Shown one piece after another: positions 1 through 7,559 of a stretch of 45,475 nucleotides of DNA (positions are counted from its first letter, which is position 1; every line of letters starts with the position of its first letter). The stretch comes from JACRLI01 sp035542815. GTDB taxonomy: Bacteria; Eisenbacteria; RBG-16-71-46; JACRLI01. Location of the stretch: assembly GCA_035542815.1 (NCBI GenBank), contig DATKKS010000006.1, forward strand, positions 1-45,475, written 5' to 3'. The position numbers were made by a program, and so were the translations under genes. The notes under the pieces were generated by a model. The model saw only the letters and a list, made by a program, of their open reading frames with translations, made no database searches and had not been told where the DNA came from.

Positions 1-664
1 GCATGGCCGCCGTGCCGCTGAGGGCGACCGCGGTGGCCAGCACCGGGGCCGCCAGCGCCAGGGCCGCGCGGCCCGCCGGCCGCGGGGTGAGCAGGGCCTG
101 GAACAGCAGCCCGTCGCACGCGGCCACCCACAGCGACACCGCCCCCAGCCCGCCCCACGCCGCCCACTGCAGCATCGCCGGGTGCTGGTACCAGGCGTAC
201 CCCAGCGAGAGCCACGGGAATCCCAGCTCGCCCATCGCCCGGAGCTGCTCTCCCGCCAGCCACGCCAGCGCCAGGGCCGCGCCCGCAGGCACCCGCGCCC
301 GGCGGAGCAGCACGTAGGCCAGCGCCGCCGCGCCGGGGAACAGCGACAGGTAGGCCATCAGCACCAGCAGCGCGGGGTACAGCACCCAGGGATGGGTGAC
401 TTCCTTCAGCGGGAGGCGGGCGATCCAGAAGAGGCCCAGGCCGAACAGGCCCAGGCCGAAGACCCAGCCGCGGCCGAACGCCCGCCGCAGGGGCCGGGGC
501 GCGCCGGTGGCCGCGAGGGCCTCGAGCGCCAGGCCCAGCGGCACCAGCGCGCCGGCGGACAGGAACGGCAGCCGCCAGTCGGGAAACGCCAGCGCCAGGG
601 CCAGCCCGCCGGCCAGCGCCAGCGCGGCGCCCCCGGGGCCCCGGCGCAGCGCCGGCGGGAACAG
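1..664 (-). CDS. lnt: Apolipoprotein N-acyltransferase, C-terminal part beyond window edge
   Basis: Lnt is an inner-membrane enzyme that adds the third acyl chain to lipoproteins of diderm bacteria. About 221 N-terminal residues are visible and the frame is open to the left edge. Seen: several hydrophobic helices, then a GWVFGLGLFGLGLFWI segment, and further on GELGFPWLSLGYAW followed by a WAAWGGLGAVSLWV helix. This order (G-W-x-F-G-x-G-F/L..., then the G-F-P-W-x-x-L-G-Y motif) is characteristic of Lnt. The start is a problem. The frame has no ATG, GTG or TTG between the in-frame stop upstream and the first transmembrane helix. CTG at 664, 8 bp after the stop of the oxidoreductase at 672, is the best candidate. 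The gene is the last visible member of a four-gene minus-strand run. Family assignment is firm; the start is uncertain. Confidence 0.85.
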   Translation of the reverse strand, partial: MFPPALRRGPGGAALALAGGLALALAFPDWRLPFLSAGALVPLGLALEALAATGAPRPLRRAFGRGWVFGLGLFGLGLFWIARLPLKEVTHPWVLYPALLVLMAYLSLFPGAAALAYVLLRRARVPAGAALALAWLAGEQLRAMGELGFPWLSLGYAWYQHPAMLQWAAWGGLGAVSLWVAACDGLLFQALLTPRPAGRAALALAAPVLATAVALSGTAAM

Positions 665-671
665 GCGCGGG

Positions 672-1685
672 TCAGGCGACTTTGACCTCTTTCTTCTGCG
701 CCGCGGACTTGTAGATGGCGTCCATGACCTTCATCACCCCGTGCGCCTCCTCGCCCGAGGAGCTGGGCGGCGCACCGCGGCGGATGCTGTCCACGAAGTG
801 GGCGATCTCGTTCTCGTAGGACTCCTTCACGTTCCGCCCGGTGTCCATGGTCGGGGTCACGTTCACCAGGTTGCCGTGCATCCCGCGGTGCAGGCGCAGC
901 GGGTTCAGCAGCGCCGCGCCGGAGGAGCCCCACAGGTTGCAGTACGGGAAGTCCTTCTCCAGGAGGATGGTCCAGCTGACCTCCAGGGTCAGGCTGATCC
1001 CGCCCTCCAGGCGCAGGAACGCCGCGCCCAGATCCTCGACCGCGGCCTCCTCGTCGGTGATGTGGCTCACCGCGTTCACGCCCAGCACCTTGGGCTGGCC
1101 CAGGAGCCACAGCGCCAGGTCCAGCATCGGCACGCCCAGGTCCATCAGCACGCCGCCCCCGGAGCGCTTCTTGTTGCTCATCCAGTTCTCGGCGCCCCAG
1201 GTGCTCGGGCGGCGCAGCCAGCCGGTCTTGGCGTAGAACACGTTGCCCAGCTCCTTCTTCTCCATGCAGCGCTTCAGGAACTGGGCGTCGGCGCGGAAGC
1301 GCTGGTTGAAGGCGCACATGAGGCTGCGGTCGGCCTCCTTGGCCGCCTTCACCATGGCCTCGGTCTCGGCGGAGTTGCGGGCCAGCGGCTTCTCGCACAG
1401 CACGTGCTTGCCCGCCTGCAGCGCGGCGATGCTCATGGGCGCGTGCAGGTAGTTGGGGGTGCACACGTGCACCGCGTCCATCTCCTCGATGGACAGGAAC
1501 TCGTCCAGGTTGCCGGCCACCCGGTCCACCCCGAACTTCTGCGCCACGCGGCGGGCCTTGTCTCTGTCGGTATCGCACAGCGCCGCGATCTCCACGTCCG
1601 GGAGTCTCTTCAGGGCCGGCAGGTGGTTCACCTGGGCCACGCCGCCGATGCCGATGACACCGATCCGCAACGTCTTCCTGGCCAT
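672..1685 (-). CDS. Gfo/Idh/MocA family NAD(P)-dependent oxidoreductase
   Basis: A 337-residue probable sugar or cyclitol dehydrogenase. The N-terminal Rossmann domain opens with RIGVIGIGGVAQVNH, and the family motif HVLCEKPLA, holding the Lys-Pro that contacts cofactor and substrate, lies near residue 100. The C-terminal half is the GFO_IDH_MocA_C fold, with a GGGVLMDLGVPMLDLALWL segment typical of the family's H/D-containing helix, here with Val-Pro in place of the usual His. I start at the ATG at 1685, which follows a GAGGAGA Shine-Dalgarno. An open extension to 1796 adds only a low-complexity, non-family N-terminus. It sits 142 bp downstream of the SDR and is followed almost directly by lnt. 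The substrate cannot be read from sequence. Confidence 0.9.
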   Translation of the reverse strand: MARKTLRIGVIGIGGVAQVNHLPALKRLPDVEIAALCDTDRDKARRVAQKFGVDRVAGNLDEFLSIEEMDAVHVCTPNYLHAPMSIAALQAGKHVLCEKPLARNSAETEAMVKAAKEADRSLMCAFNQRFRADAQFLKRCMEKKELGNVFYAKTGWLRRPSTWGAENWMSNKKRSGGGVLMDLGVPMLDLALWLLGQPKVLGVNAVSHITDEEAAVEDLGAAFLRLEGGISLTLEVSWTILLEKDFPYCNLWGSSGAALLNPLRLHRGMHGNLVNVTPTMDTGRNVKESYENEIAHFVDSIRRGAPPSSSGEEAHGVMKVMDAIYKSAAQKKEVKVA

Positions 1686-1827
1686 GGACGGCCTCGTCTC
1701 CTCTTGCCCGGCTCGCTCCGGGACCCGGTGAATGGGCTGACTGCCGCGAAACGACGGAACGCGCGCCAGAGTACCAGCCGGGCCGGGCTCCGTCAAACTG
1801 CGGCGACTGAGGGCTCCCCAACCCCCG

Positions 1828-2577
1828 CTACAGCATCCACCCGCCCGCCACCGGCAGGTGCGCGCCGGTGATGAAGCCGGAGGCCGGGTCGCACAGGAAC
1901 GCCACCACGCGGGCCACTTCCTCGGGGCGGCCCAGGCGCCCCGCCGGCACGAACTGCTCCGGGTGTGCCCGCACCTTGGGACCGGCGCCCTCGGTGTCCA
2001 TGATGCCGGGGGCCACCGCGTTGACGGTGATCCCGTGGGCGGCCTCCTCCAGCGCCAGGGTGCGGGTCAGCGCCAGCACCCCGGCCTTGGCCGCCTGGTA
2101 GGCGCCCATGCGCGGCGCGGCGCGCTCCCCCGCGGCGAAGGCGGCGGTGAGGTTCACGATCCGCCCCCAGCCGCGCGCCCGCATCACCGGGAGCGCCGCA
2201 CGGCAGCACAGGAACACCGAGTCCAGGTTGTTGCGGGTGATGCCCGCCCACTCCTCCCACTCGGTCTCGGCCAGGTCCCGGATCAGGAAGTCGCCGACGT
2301 TGTTCACCAGGATGTCGGCGCCGCCGAAGTCGCCGGCGGCGGCGAACATCTGCTCCACCTCCCCGGGCTGCTCCACGTCGCAGCGCACCGCCTGGGCGCG
2401 GCGCCCCAGGGCCGCCAGCTCCTCGGCCAGCGCGCGGGCGTCGGCTTCGCGGGTGCGCCAGGCCACCAGCACATCGGCCCCGGCGCGCGCCAGGGCCAGC
2501 GCGGTGGCCCGCCCCAGGCCGCGGGCCGCACCGGTCACCAGGGCGTTCTTACCGGTCAGGTTGGGTCGTGTGTCCAT
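1828..2577 (-). CDS. Short-chain dehydrogenase/reductase (SDR)
   Basis: A 249-residue classical-length SDR. Seen: the cofactor motif TGAARGLG at residues 15-22, the NNVG motif at 92-95, Asn117 in the fourth tetrad position, and YQAAK with Tyr160 and Lys164. It ends with the usual P-(E)-E-V-A...F-L-C-D...ITG...V-x-G-G-W segment. The region that normally carries the catalytic Ser (N-x-S-S) reads N-L-T-A here, so Thr144 or nothing fills that role. The gene starts at ATG 2577 and overlaps the end of the sigma54-type activator by 29 bp, implying co-transcription. It resembles FabG-like 3-oxoacyl reductases and glucose dehydrogenases, but the specificity is unknown. Confidence 0.88.
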   Translation of the reverse strand: MDTRPNLTGKNALVTGAARGLGRATALALARAGADVLVAWRTREADARALAEELAALGRRAQAVRCDVEQPGEVEQMFAAAGDFGGADILVNNVGDFLIRDLAETEWEEWAGITRNNLDSVFLCCRAALPVMRARGWGRIVNLTAAFAAGERAAPRMGAYQAAKAGVLALTRTLALEEAAHGITVNAVAPGIMDTEGAGPKVRAHPEQFVPAGRLGRPEEVARVVAFLCDPASGFITGAHLPVAGGWML

Positions 2578-3634
2578 CCGGCTCCCACTCCACCTTGAGA
2601 CGCTGACACAGCTTGAGGAAGCCCTGGCGCGTGAGCCCCAGCGCGCGGGCCGCGGCCGACTTGTTGCCGCGGGTGCGGGTCAGGGTCTCGCGCAGCAGCC
2701 TCCGTTTGAAACGGTCCGTCTCCAGTTGGTAGCTCCCGCGCCCCGGGCCGCCCGGCCCGCCCCGGCCGAATTCCGGCGACAGGTGGCGCGCCTCCAGCGC
2801 GGCCCCCGGCTCCAGCCACAGCAGGCCGCGCTCCATCTCGTGCATCAGCTCCCGCACGTTGCCCGGCCAGCGGTGCTCGCGCAGGCGCCGGCACACCTCC
2901 GGCGACAGCTCCGGCTGCGGCCGCCCCCAGCGCGCCGCGGCCGCCCCCAGATAGTGGCGGGCCAGGGCCTCGACGTCCTCGCCCCGCTCGCGCAGCGGCG
3001 GCAGCTCCAGGCGCACCCCGCGCAGCCGGTAGTACAGGTCCTCGCGGAAGCGCCGGGCGCGCACCTCCTCCTCCAGCGAGCGGTTGGTGGCGGCCACCAG
3101 GCGCACGTCCACCCGCCGCACCCGGCTGTCGCCCACCCGGCGCACCTCGCCGTCCTGCAACACCCGCAGGAGTTTGACCTGGCTCTCCCGCGACAGTTCC
3201 CCCACCTCGTCCAGGAACAGGGTGCCGCCGTCGGCGGTCTCGAACAGCCCGGCGCGCTCCCCCCACGCGCCGGTGAATGCGCCCCGGGCGTGGCCGAACA
3301 GCTCGCTCTCCAGCAGCGGCTCGGGGGTGGCGGCGCAGTTGTGCGCCAGCCACGGGCCGTGCCGGCGGGGCCCGTGCTGGTGCAGGGCGCGCGCCACCAG
3401 CTCCTTGCCGGTCCCGGTCTCCCCCTCGATCAGGACCGGGACCACCGACGGTAGCACCCGCTCCAGCAGCGCGAACAGGGACAGCATGGCCGGGCTGCGG
3501 CCGATGATACCGAATCGCGCCGGCGGTGGCTCGGGGGAAGGCGCGGGGCCCGGGCTGGGGCTGCCGGGCGGGGGCGGGGCTGCGGGCGCGGCCGAGGGCG
3601 GACCTGCGGGCGGAACGGCCAGGGTCTCGGGCAT
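2549..3634 (-). CDS. Sigma54-dependent transcriptional activator without receiver domain (PspF-like layout)
   Basis: A 361-residue bacterial enhancer-binding protein. After about 55 Pro/Ala-rich residues comes the AAA+ core: Walker A GETGTGKE, the sigma54-contact loop GAFTGA, Walker B GGTLFLDEVGEL, the sensor segment FREDLYYRL and the arginine-rich LPPLRERGEDV motif. The C-terminus is a Fis-type helix-turn-helix (NKSAAARALGLTRQGFLKL). No REC, PAS or GAF sensor is present, so control must be by concentration or by a partner protein, as in PspF. I chose the ATG at 3634, preceded by AGGA 9 nt upstream; the frame stays open further upstream but runs into repeat DNA. Its 3' end overlaps the SDR. 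No -24/-12 promoter is evident nearby, so its targets are unknown. Confidence 0.9.
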   Translation of the reverse strand: MPETLAVPPAGPPSAAPAAPPPPGSPSPGPAPSPEPPPARFGIIGRSPAMLSLFALLERVLPSVVPVLIEGETGTGKELVARALHQHGPRRHGPWLAHNCAATPEPLLESELFGHARGAFTGAWGERAGLFETADGGTLFLDEVGELSRESQVKLLRVLQDGEVRRVGDSRVRRVDVRLVAATNRSLEEEVRARRFREDLYYRLRGVRLELPPLRERGEDVEALARHYLGAAAARWGRPQPELSPEVCRRLREHRWPGNVRELMHEMERGLLWLEPGAALEARHLSPEFGRGGPGGPGRGSYQLETDRFKRRLLRETLTRTRGNKSAAARALGLTRQGFLKLCQRLKVEWEPDGHTTQPDR

Positions 3635-3686
3635 GGTCGGGAATTCCTGCCGGGGAGTCGCGGGAGGAGGGGCGAACCGGGACTCC

Positions 3687-3715
3687 TTGATACCACAATC
3701 GCGGCCGCCGCGCAA
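3687..3715 (-). promoter_or_regulatory. Candidate vegetative promoter of the sigma54-type activator
   Basis: On the minus strand TTGCGC (3715-3710), a 17-bp spacer and TATCAA (3692-3687) lie about 50 bp upstream of the ATG at 3634. Spacing is ideal and the hexamers match sigma70-type boxes at 4/6 each. This is a pattern match only. Confidence 0.45.
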
Positions 3716-3729
3716 CGCGGGGCGCAGCA

Positions 3730-3965
3730 CTCGCGCGGGCCCAGGCGGCCGGGGCTGGCGCGGGCGCTGCGCGCCGCGCCGCCCGCCGCCTGGGCGGGAT
3801 GGGCTCGCGGGCCTCGGCGGCCGGGGCTGGCGCGGGCGCCGCGCCGCCCGCCGCCTGGGCGGGATGTGCTCGCGGGCCTCGGCGGCCGGGGCTGGCGCGG
3901 GCGCCACGCGCCGCGCCGCCCGCCGCCGAGGCGGGGCGGCCTCGCGGTCCTGGGCGGCTGGCGCG
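3730..3965. repeat. GC-rich tandem repeat, three copies
   Basis: The stretch 3635-3969 has no credible gene. Most of it is a direct repeat whose unit begins GGCGGCCGGGGCTGGCGCGG. Copies start at 3744, 3816 and 3881, so the periods are 72 and 65 bp, and the third copy decays before 3965. Each of the first two units ends in CTCGCGGGCCTC. It lies between the end of kdpE and the promoter of the sigma54-type activator. The arms are also rich in short inverted segments such as GCCCGCCGCCTGGGCGGG, so the transcript could fold strongly and end kdpE mRNA. Confidence 0.75.
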
Positions 3966-3969
3966 CCGC

Positions 3970-4686
3970 TCACGCCTCCCGCAGGCGGTAGCCCACGCCG
4001 GGCTCGGTGATCAGCAGCCGGGGGCGCGAGGGGTCCGGCTCCAGCTTCTGGCGCAGCTGCGCCATGTACACCCGGAGGTAGTGGTGCTGCTGCGCGTAGC
4101 CGGGCCCCCACACGCGCAGCAGCAGCTGCTCGTGGGTGAGCACCCGGCCCGGAAACTCGGACAGCACCGCCAGCAGCCGGTACTCGAGCGGGGTCAGGCG
4201 CACCTCCTTCCCGCCCAGCGTGACCTGCCGCCGACCGCGGTCGATGCGCAGCTCGCCCACCTCCACCACCGGCTCGTCCGGCGCGCCCGCCCCGCGGGCC
4301 GCGTGCCGGAGCGCCACCCGCATCCGCGCCAGCAGCTCCCCCACCGCAAAGGGCTTGGTGACGTAGTCGTCGGCCCCCACATCCAGGGCCCGGATCTTGT
4401 CCTGCTCCTGGCCCCGGGCGGACAGCACCAGGATCGGCGTGCTGGACCACTCGCGGAGCTTCCGGGCCACCTCCAGGCCCTCCATGTCGGGCAGCCCCAG
4501 GTCCAGGAGGACCAGGTCGGGCGCGCGGGTGGCTGCCTGGCGCAGTCCCTCCTCGCCGGTGAGGGCCTCCACCACGCGGTAGCCGTGGCTGGCGAGCGTG
4601 GTGCGCAGGAAGCGCTGCATCGGCCGCTCGTCCTCGATCACCAGGACCACCGGCGGGTGCGCCGAGGCCGGTCCGGGCCCGCTCAC
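3970..4686 (-). CDS. kdpE: KdpE-type OmpR-family response regulator
   Basis: A 238-residue response regulator that would be phosphorylated by KdpD and bind upstream of the kdp operon. The receiver domain has acidic residues Glu18-Asp19, phospho-acceptor Asp62 in LLDLGLPD, and Lys111 in VTKPF. The C-terminal winged helix carries VRLTPLEYRLL and a final GVGYRLRE. I start at GTG 4686, because GTGA there overlaps the kdpD stop by 4 bp and the protein then has the normal family length. The frame is open far upstream only as an antisense-type shadow of kdpD. Together with kdpD it closes the kdp operon; a GC-rich tandem repeat follows directly. Confidence 0.95.
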   Translation of the reverse strand: MSGPGPASAHPPVVLVIEDERPMQRFLRTTLASHGYRVVEALTGEEGLRQAATRAPDLVLLDLGLPDMEGLEVARKLREWSSTPILVLSARGQEQDKIRALDVGADDYVTKPFAVGELLARMRVALRHAARGAGAPDEPVVEVGELRIDRGRRQVTLGGKEVRLTPLEYRLLAVLSEFPGRVLTHEQLLLRVWGPGYAQQHHYLRVYMAQLRQKLEPDPSRPRLLITEPGVGYRLREA

Positions 4687-7418
4687 GCGCCGCTCCCCGC
4701 GCGGCCGCCGGCCGCCGGGTCGGCCGGCAGGTCGCGCTCCGCCTCCACCACCGGGGGCTCGCCCCCCAGCGGCAGGGCGACGCGCACCACCGCCCCGCCC
4801 TGCGGGCCGTTGGCCGCCCAGATGCGCCCGCCGTGGGCCTCCACGATGCCCCGGCAGATGGCCAGGCCCAGGCCCACCCCGCCCGGCCCGCCCGCGCGCG
4901 TGACCCGGTAGAACTTCTCGAACACCCGCTCCTCTTCGCCCGGCGGCAGGCCCGGGCCGTGGTCGGCGACCTCCACCACCACCTCGCGCCCCAGCACCCC
5001 GCCGCGGATCTCGATGGGGCTCCCGGCGGGGGTGTACTTCACGGCGTTCTCGACCAGGTTGTACACCACCTGCTCCATCAGCACGTCGTCCAGCGGCACC
5101 AGCGGCAGGTCCCGCGGCAGCTGGATCTCCACCCGGCGCCCGGCCAGCGCCGGCTCCAGGCGGCGCAGCGCGGCCCCGGTCACCTCCTCCAGCGACTGCC
5201 ACTCCTTGCGCACCCGGAGCGCACCCGACTCCAGCCGGCTCATGTCGAGGAGGTTGGCCACCAGCCGGTTCAGCCGCTGGGCCTCCTCCGAGATGGTCTC
5301 CACCAGCTCCCGCTTGGCGCGCCCGTCCAGCGCGCCGCCGTCCTCGAGCAGGCCGCTGGCGGCCCCGGTGATGGCCGCCAGCGGGGTGCGCAGGTCGTGC
5401 GAGACGGAGCTCAGCAGCGTGCTCCGCAGCCGGTCGGACTCCACCGCCACCCGGGCCGCCTCGGCCTGGTCCGCCAGCCTGGCCCGCTCCACCGCCAGGG
5501 CCATCTGGTTGGCGAAGGTCTCCAGCAGCCGGAGCTGCTCCGGGCTGAAGCGGGCCGCCTCGCCCGCCGGGCGCACCGTGAGCACCCCCACCGCGCCGCG
5601 CGAGCCCGCCAGCGGCAGGTGCAGCGCGCGCGAGGCCGGCAGCGTGGCGGTCCCCAGCCCCGCGGGCTGCTGGTTGTCCAGCACCCACTGCGCCACCCCC
5701 AGCTCGTGGCCGCGGGTGTCCAGCGCGTCCGGGTCGCCGGCCGCCACGTACAGGCCGGCCGAGGCGTCGCGGAGCAGCACCACGGCGCGGCCTTCGACCA
5801 CTTCCCCGAGGTTCCGGGTGGCGGCGGCCAGCAGCTCGCGCGTGCCGCGCATCCCCGACAGGTCCCGGCTCAGCCGGTACAAGGCCCCTGCTCGCCGCTC
5901 GCGCTGGCGGGCCGACTCGGCCTGCTGCTTGAGGCTCACCGCCATGGTGCTGATCACGATGGCCGCCAGGAGCATCACCACAAAGGTCAGCAGGTACTGG
6001 GTGTCGGAGACGGCGAAGCTCAGGAAGGGCCGGACGCAGAAGTAGTCGAAAGCCGCCACGCTGAGGATCGAGGCAAACGCGGCCGGCCCGCGGCCGTAGC
6101 GGACCGCCACCGCCATCACCCCCACCAAGTAGATCATGATCAGATTTGCGCCGGCCAGGCGGCCGCGCAGCACCACCGCTGCGACGGTGCACGCGGCCAC
6201 CGCCGCCACCGCCCACGCGAAGCCGGCCGGCCGGGGCTGCCCCCGGGGGCCCGGGGCGCGCCGCTCGGGGGGCGCCTCGCCGTGACCCCCCATGACGTAC
6301 ACGTCCAGGGGGCCGCTCTCGCGCACCAGCGTACCCACGAGGGAGCCGAACAGCTGCTCCCGCCAGCGCGGCCGGGTGGGCTTGCCGACCACGATCCGGG
6401 CCACGTTGCGGTCGCGCGCAAAACCCAGGATCTGATCGCTGATCCGGGGGCCGCTCAGCACGGCCGTCTCCGCCCCCAGCTCTTCGGCGAACCCCAGGAG
6501 GTCGGCCAGGTGGTCGCGCTCCGCCTGGGGCACGGGGCGGCCCGGAACCTCGACATGCACCACGATCCACTCCGCCTTGAGCCCGGCGGCCATGCGGCGG
6601 GTGGCCCGAATGAGCGCGGGGGCCTGCGACGGATCTCCGATGCACAGCAGCAGGCGCCCTCCCACCGGCCAGGCGCGGGCGATGCCTTCGCTCCGCCGGT
6701 AGGACTCCATCTGGGCGTCCACCCGCTCGGCGGTGCGCCGCAGCGCCAGCTCGCGCAGCGCGATCAGGTTGCCCTTGCGGAAGAACCCCTCGATGGCCCG
6801 CTGCACCTGCTCCGGCACGTACACCTTGCCCTCGCGCAGCCGCTGGAGCAGGTCATCGGGCGGCAGGTCCACCAGCTCGATCTCGTCGGCGCGGTCCACG
6901 ATGGAGTCGGGCACGGTCTCGCGCACCCACACGCCGGTGATCTGGGCCACCACGTCGTTGAGGCTCTCGATGTGCTGCACGTTGAGGGTGGTGTAGACGT
7001 CGATGCCCGCGCCGAGCAACTCCTCGACGTCCTGCCAGCGCTTGACGTGGCGGGAGCCGGGGGCGTTGGTGTGGGCCAGCTCGTCTACCAGGATCAGGGC
7101 GGGGCGGCGCTCCAGCGCCGCGTCCAGGTCGAATTCGTGGAGGGCGGCGCCGCGGTGGTCCACCGAGCGGCGGGGCAGCGCCGGGAGGTCGGCCAGGAGG
7201 GCCTGGGTCTCGGCCCGGCCGTGGGTCTCCACCAGCCCGGCCAGGACGTCGGTGCCGGCGGCCACGCGCTCGCGGGCCTCCACCAGCATGGCGTAGGTCT
7301 TGCCTACGCCGGCCGAGGCGCCGAAGAAGATCTTGAGCTTCGCCCGCTGCTCGCGCTCCTCCGCCTGCCGGATGCGCTCGAGGAGCTTCTCGGGATCGGG
7401 CCTGGTTTCGTCGCTCAA
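4683..7418 (-). CDS. kdpD: KdpD osmosensitive K+ sensor histidine kinase
   Basis: A full-length 911-residue KdpD. Domains in order: an N-terminal KdpD domain with Walker A GASAGVGKT and the VDELAHTN motif (to about residue 230); a USP-like domain with GKPTRPRW (about 255-375); four transmembrane helices (about 400-500); a GAF domain; a dimerisation helix with the phosphorylated His674 in SHDLRTPL; and an ATPase domain with NLVENAVKY, DHGPGLP and GVGLGLAI. It senses K+ limitation and phosphorylates KdpE. The start is TTG at 7418, preceded by AAAGGGGA. It follows the porin after 141 bp that contain a strong hairpin (7463-7496), so expression of kdpDE may differ from that of kdpFABC. Confidence 0.97.
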   Translation of the reverse strand: MSDETRPDPEKLLERIRQAEEREQRAKLKIFFGASAGVGKTYAMLVEARERVAAGTDVLAGLVETHGRAETQALLADLPALPRRSVDHRGAALHEFDLDAALERRPALILVDELAHTNAPGSRHVKRWQDVEELLGAGIDVYTTLNVQHIESLNDVVAQITGVWVRETVPDSIVDRADEIELVDLPPDDLLQRLREGKVYVPEQVQRAIEGFFRKGNLIALRELALRRTAERVDAQMESYRRSEGIARAWPVGGRLLLCIGDPSQAPALIRATRRMAAGLKAEWIVVHVEVPGRPVPQAERDHLADLLGFAEELGAETAVLSGPRISDQILGFARDRNVARIVVGKPTRPRWREQLFGSLVGTLVRESGPLDVYVMGGHGEAPPERRAPGPRGQPRPAGFAWAVAAVAACTVAAVVLRGRLAGANLIMIYLVGVMAVAVRYGRGPAAFASILSVAAFDYFCVRPFLSFAVSDTQYLLTFVVMLLAAIVISTMAVSLKQQAESARQRERRAGALYRLSRDLSGMRGTRELLAAATRNLGEVVEGRAVVLLRDASAGLYVAAGDPDALDTRGHELGVAQWVLDNQQPAGLGTATLPASRALHLPLAGSRGAVGVLTVRPAGEAARFSPEQLRLLETFANQMALAVERARLADQAEAARVAVESDRLRSTLLSSVSHDLRTPLAAITGAASGLLEDGGALDGRAKRELVETISEEAQRLNRLVANLLDMSRLESGALRVRKEWQSLEEVTGAALRRLEPALAGRRVEIQLPRDLPLVPLDDVLMEQVVYNLVENAVKYTPAGSPIEIRGGVLGREVVVEVADHGPGLPPGEEERVFEKFYRVTRAGGPGGVGLGLAICRGIVEAHGGRIWAANGPQGGAVVRVALPLGGEPPVVEAERDLPADPAAGGRAGSGA

Positions 7419-7462
7419 CCGGGGGTCCCCTTTCCGAGCGCCGCCGCGGGCCGCGGCCCAGC

Positions 7463-7496
7463 GCCCCGCGAGGATACACGATCCTCGGCGCGGGGC
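7463..7496 (-). terminator. Strong hairpin between porin and kdpD (attenuator or processing site)
   Basis: The arm GCCCCGCGAGGAT (7463-7475) pairs with ATCCTCG-GCG-CGGGGC (7481-7496) around a 5-nt loop ACACG, leaving one 3-nt bulge: 13 base pairs inside the operon. There is no run of U after it, so partial termination, RNase-limited decay or mRNA processing are all possible. Confidence 0.5.
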
Positions 7497-7559
7497 CTAC
7501 GGCCGGCGTGCGGCGCTCGCAGGACCGGGCTCGCGCCGGGACGCCGGCCCGGTGGGGGG

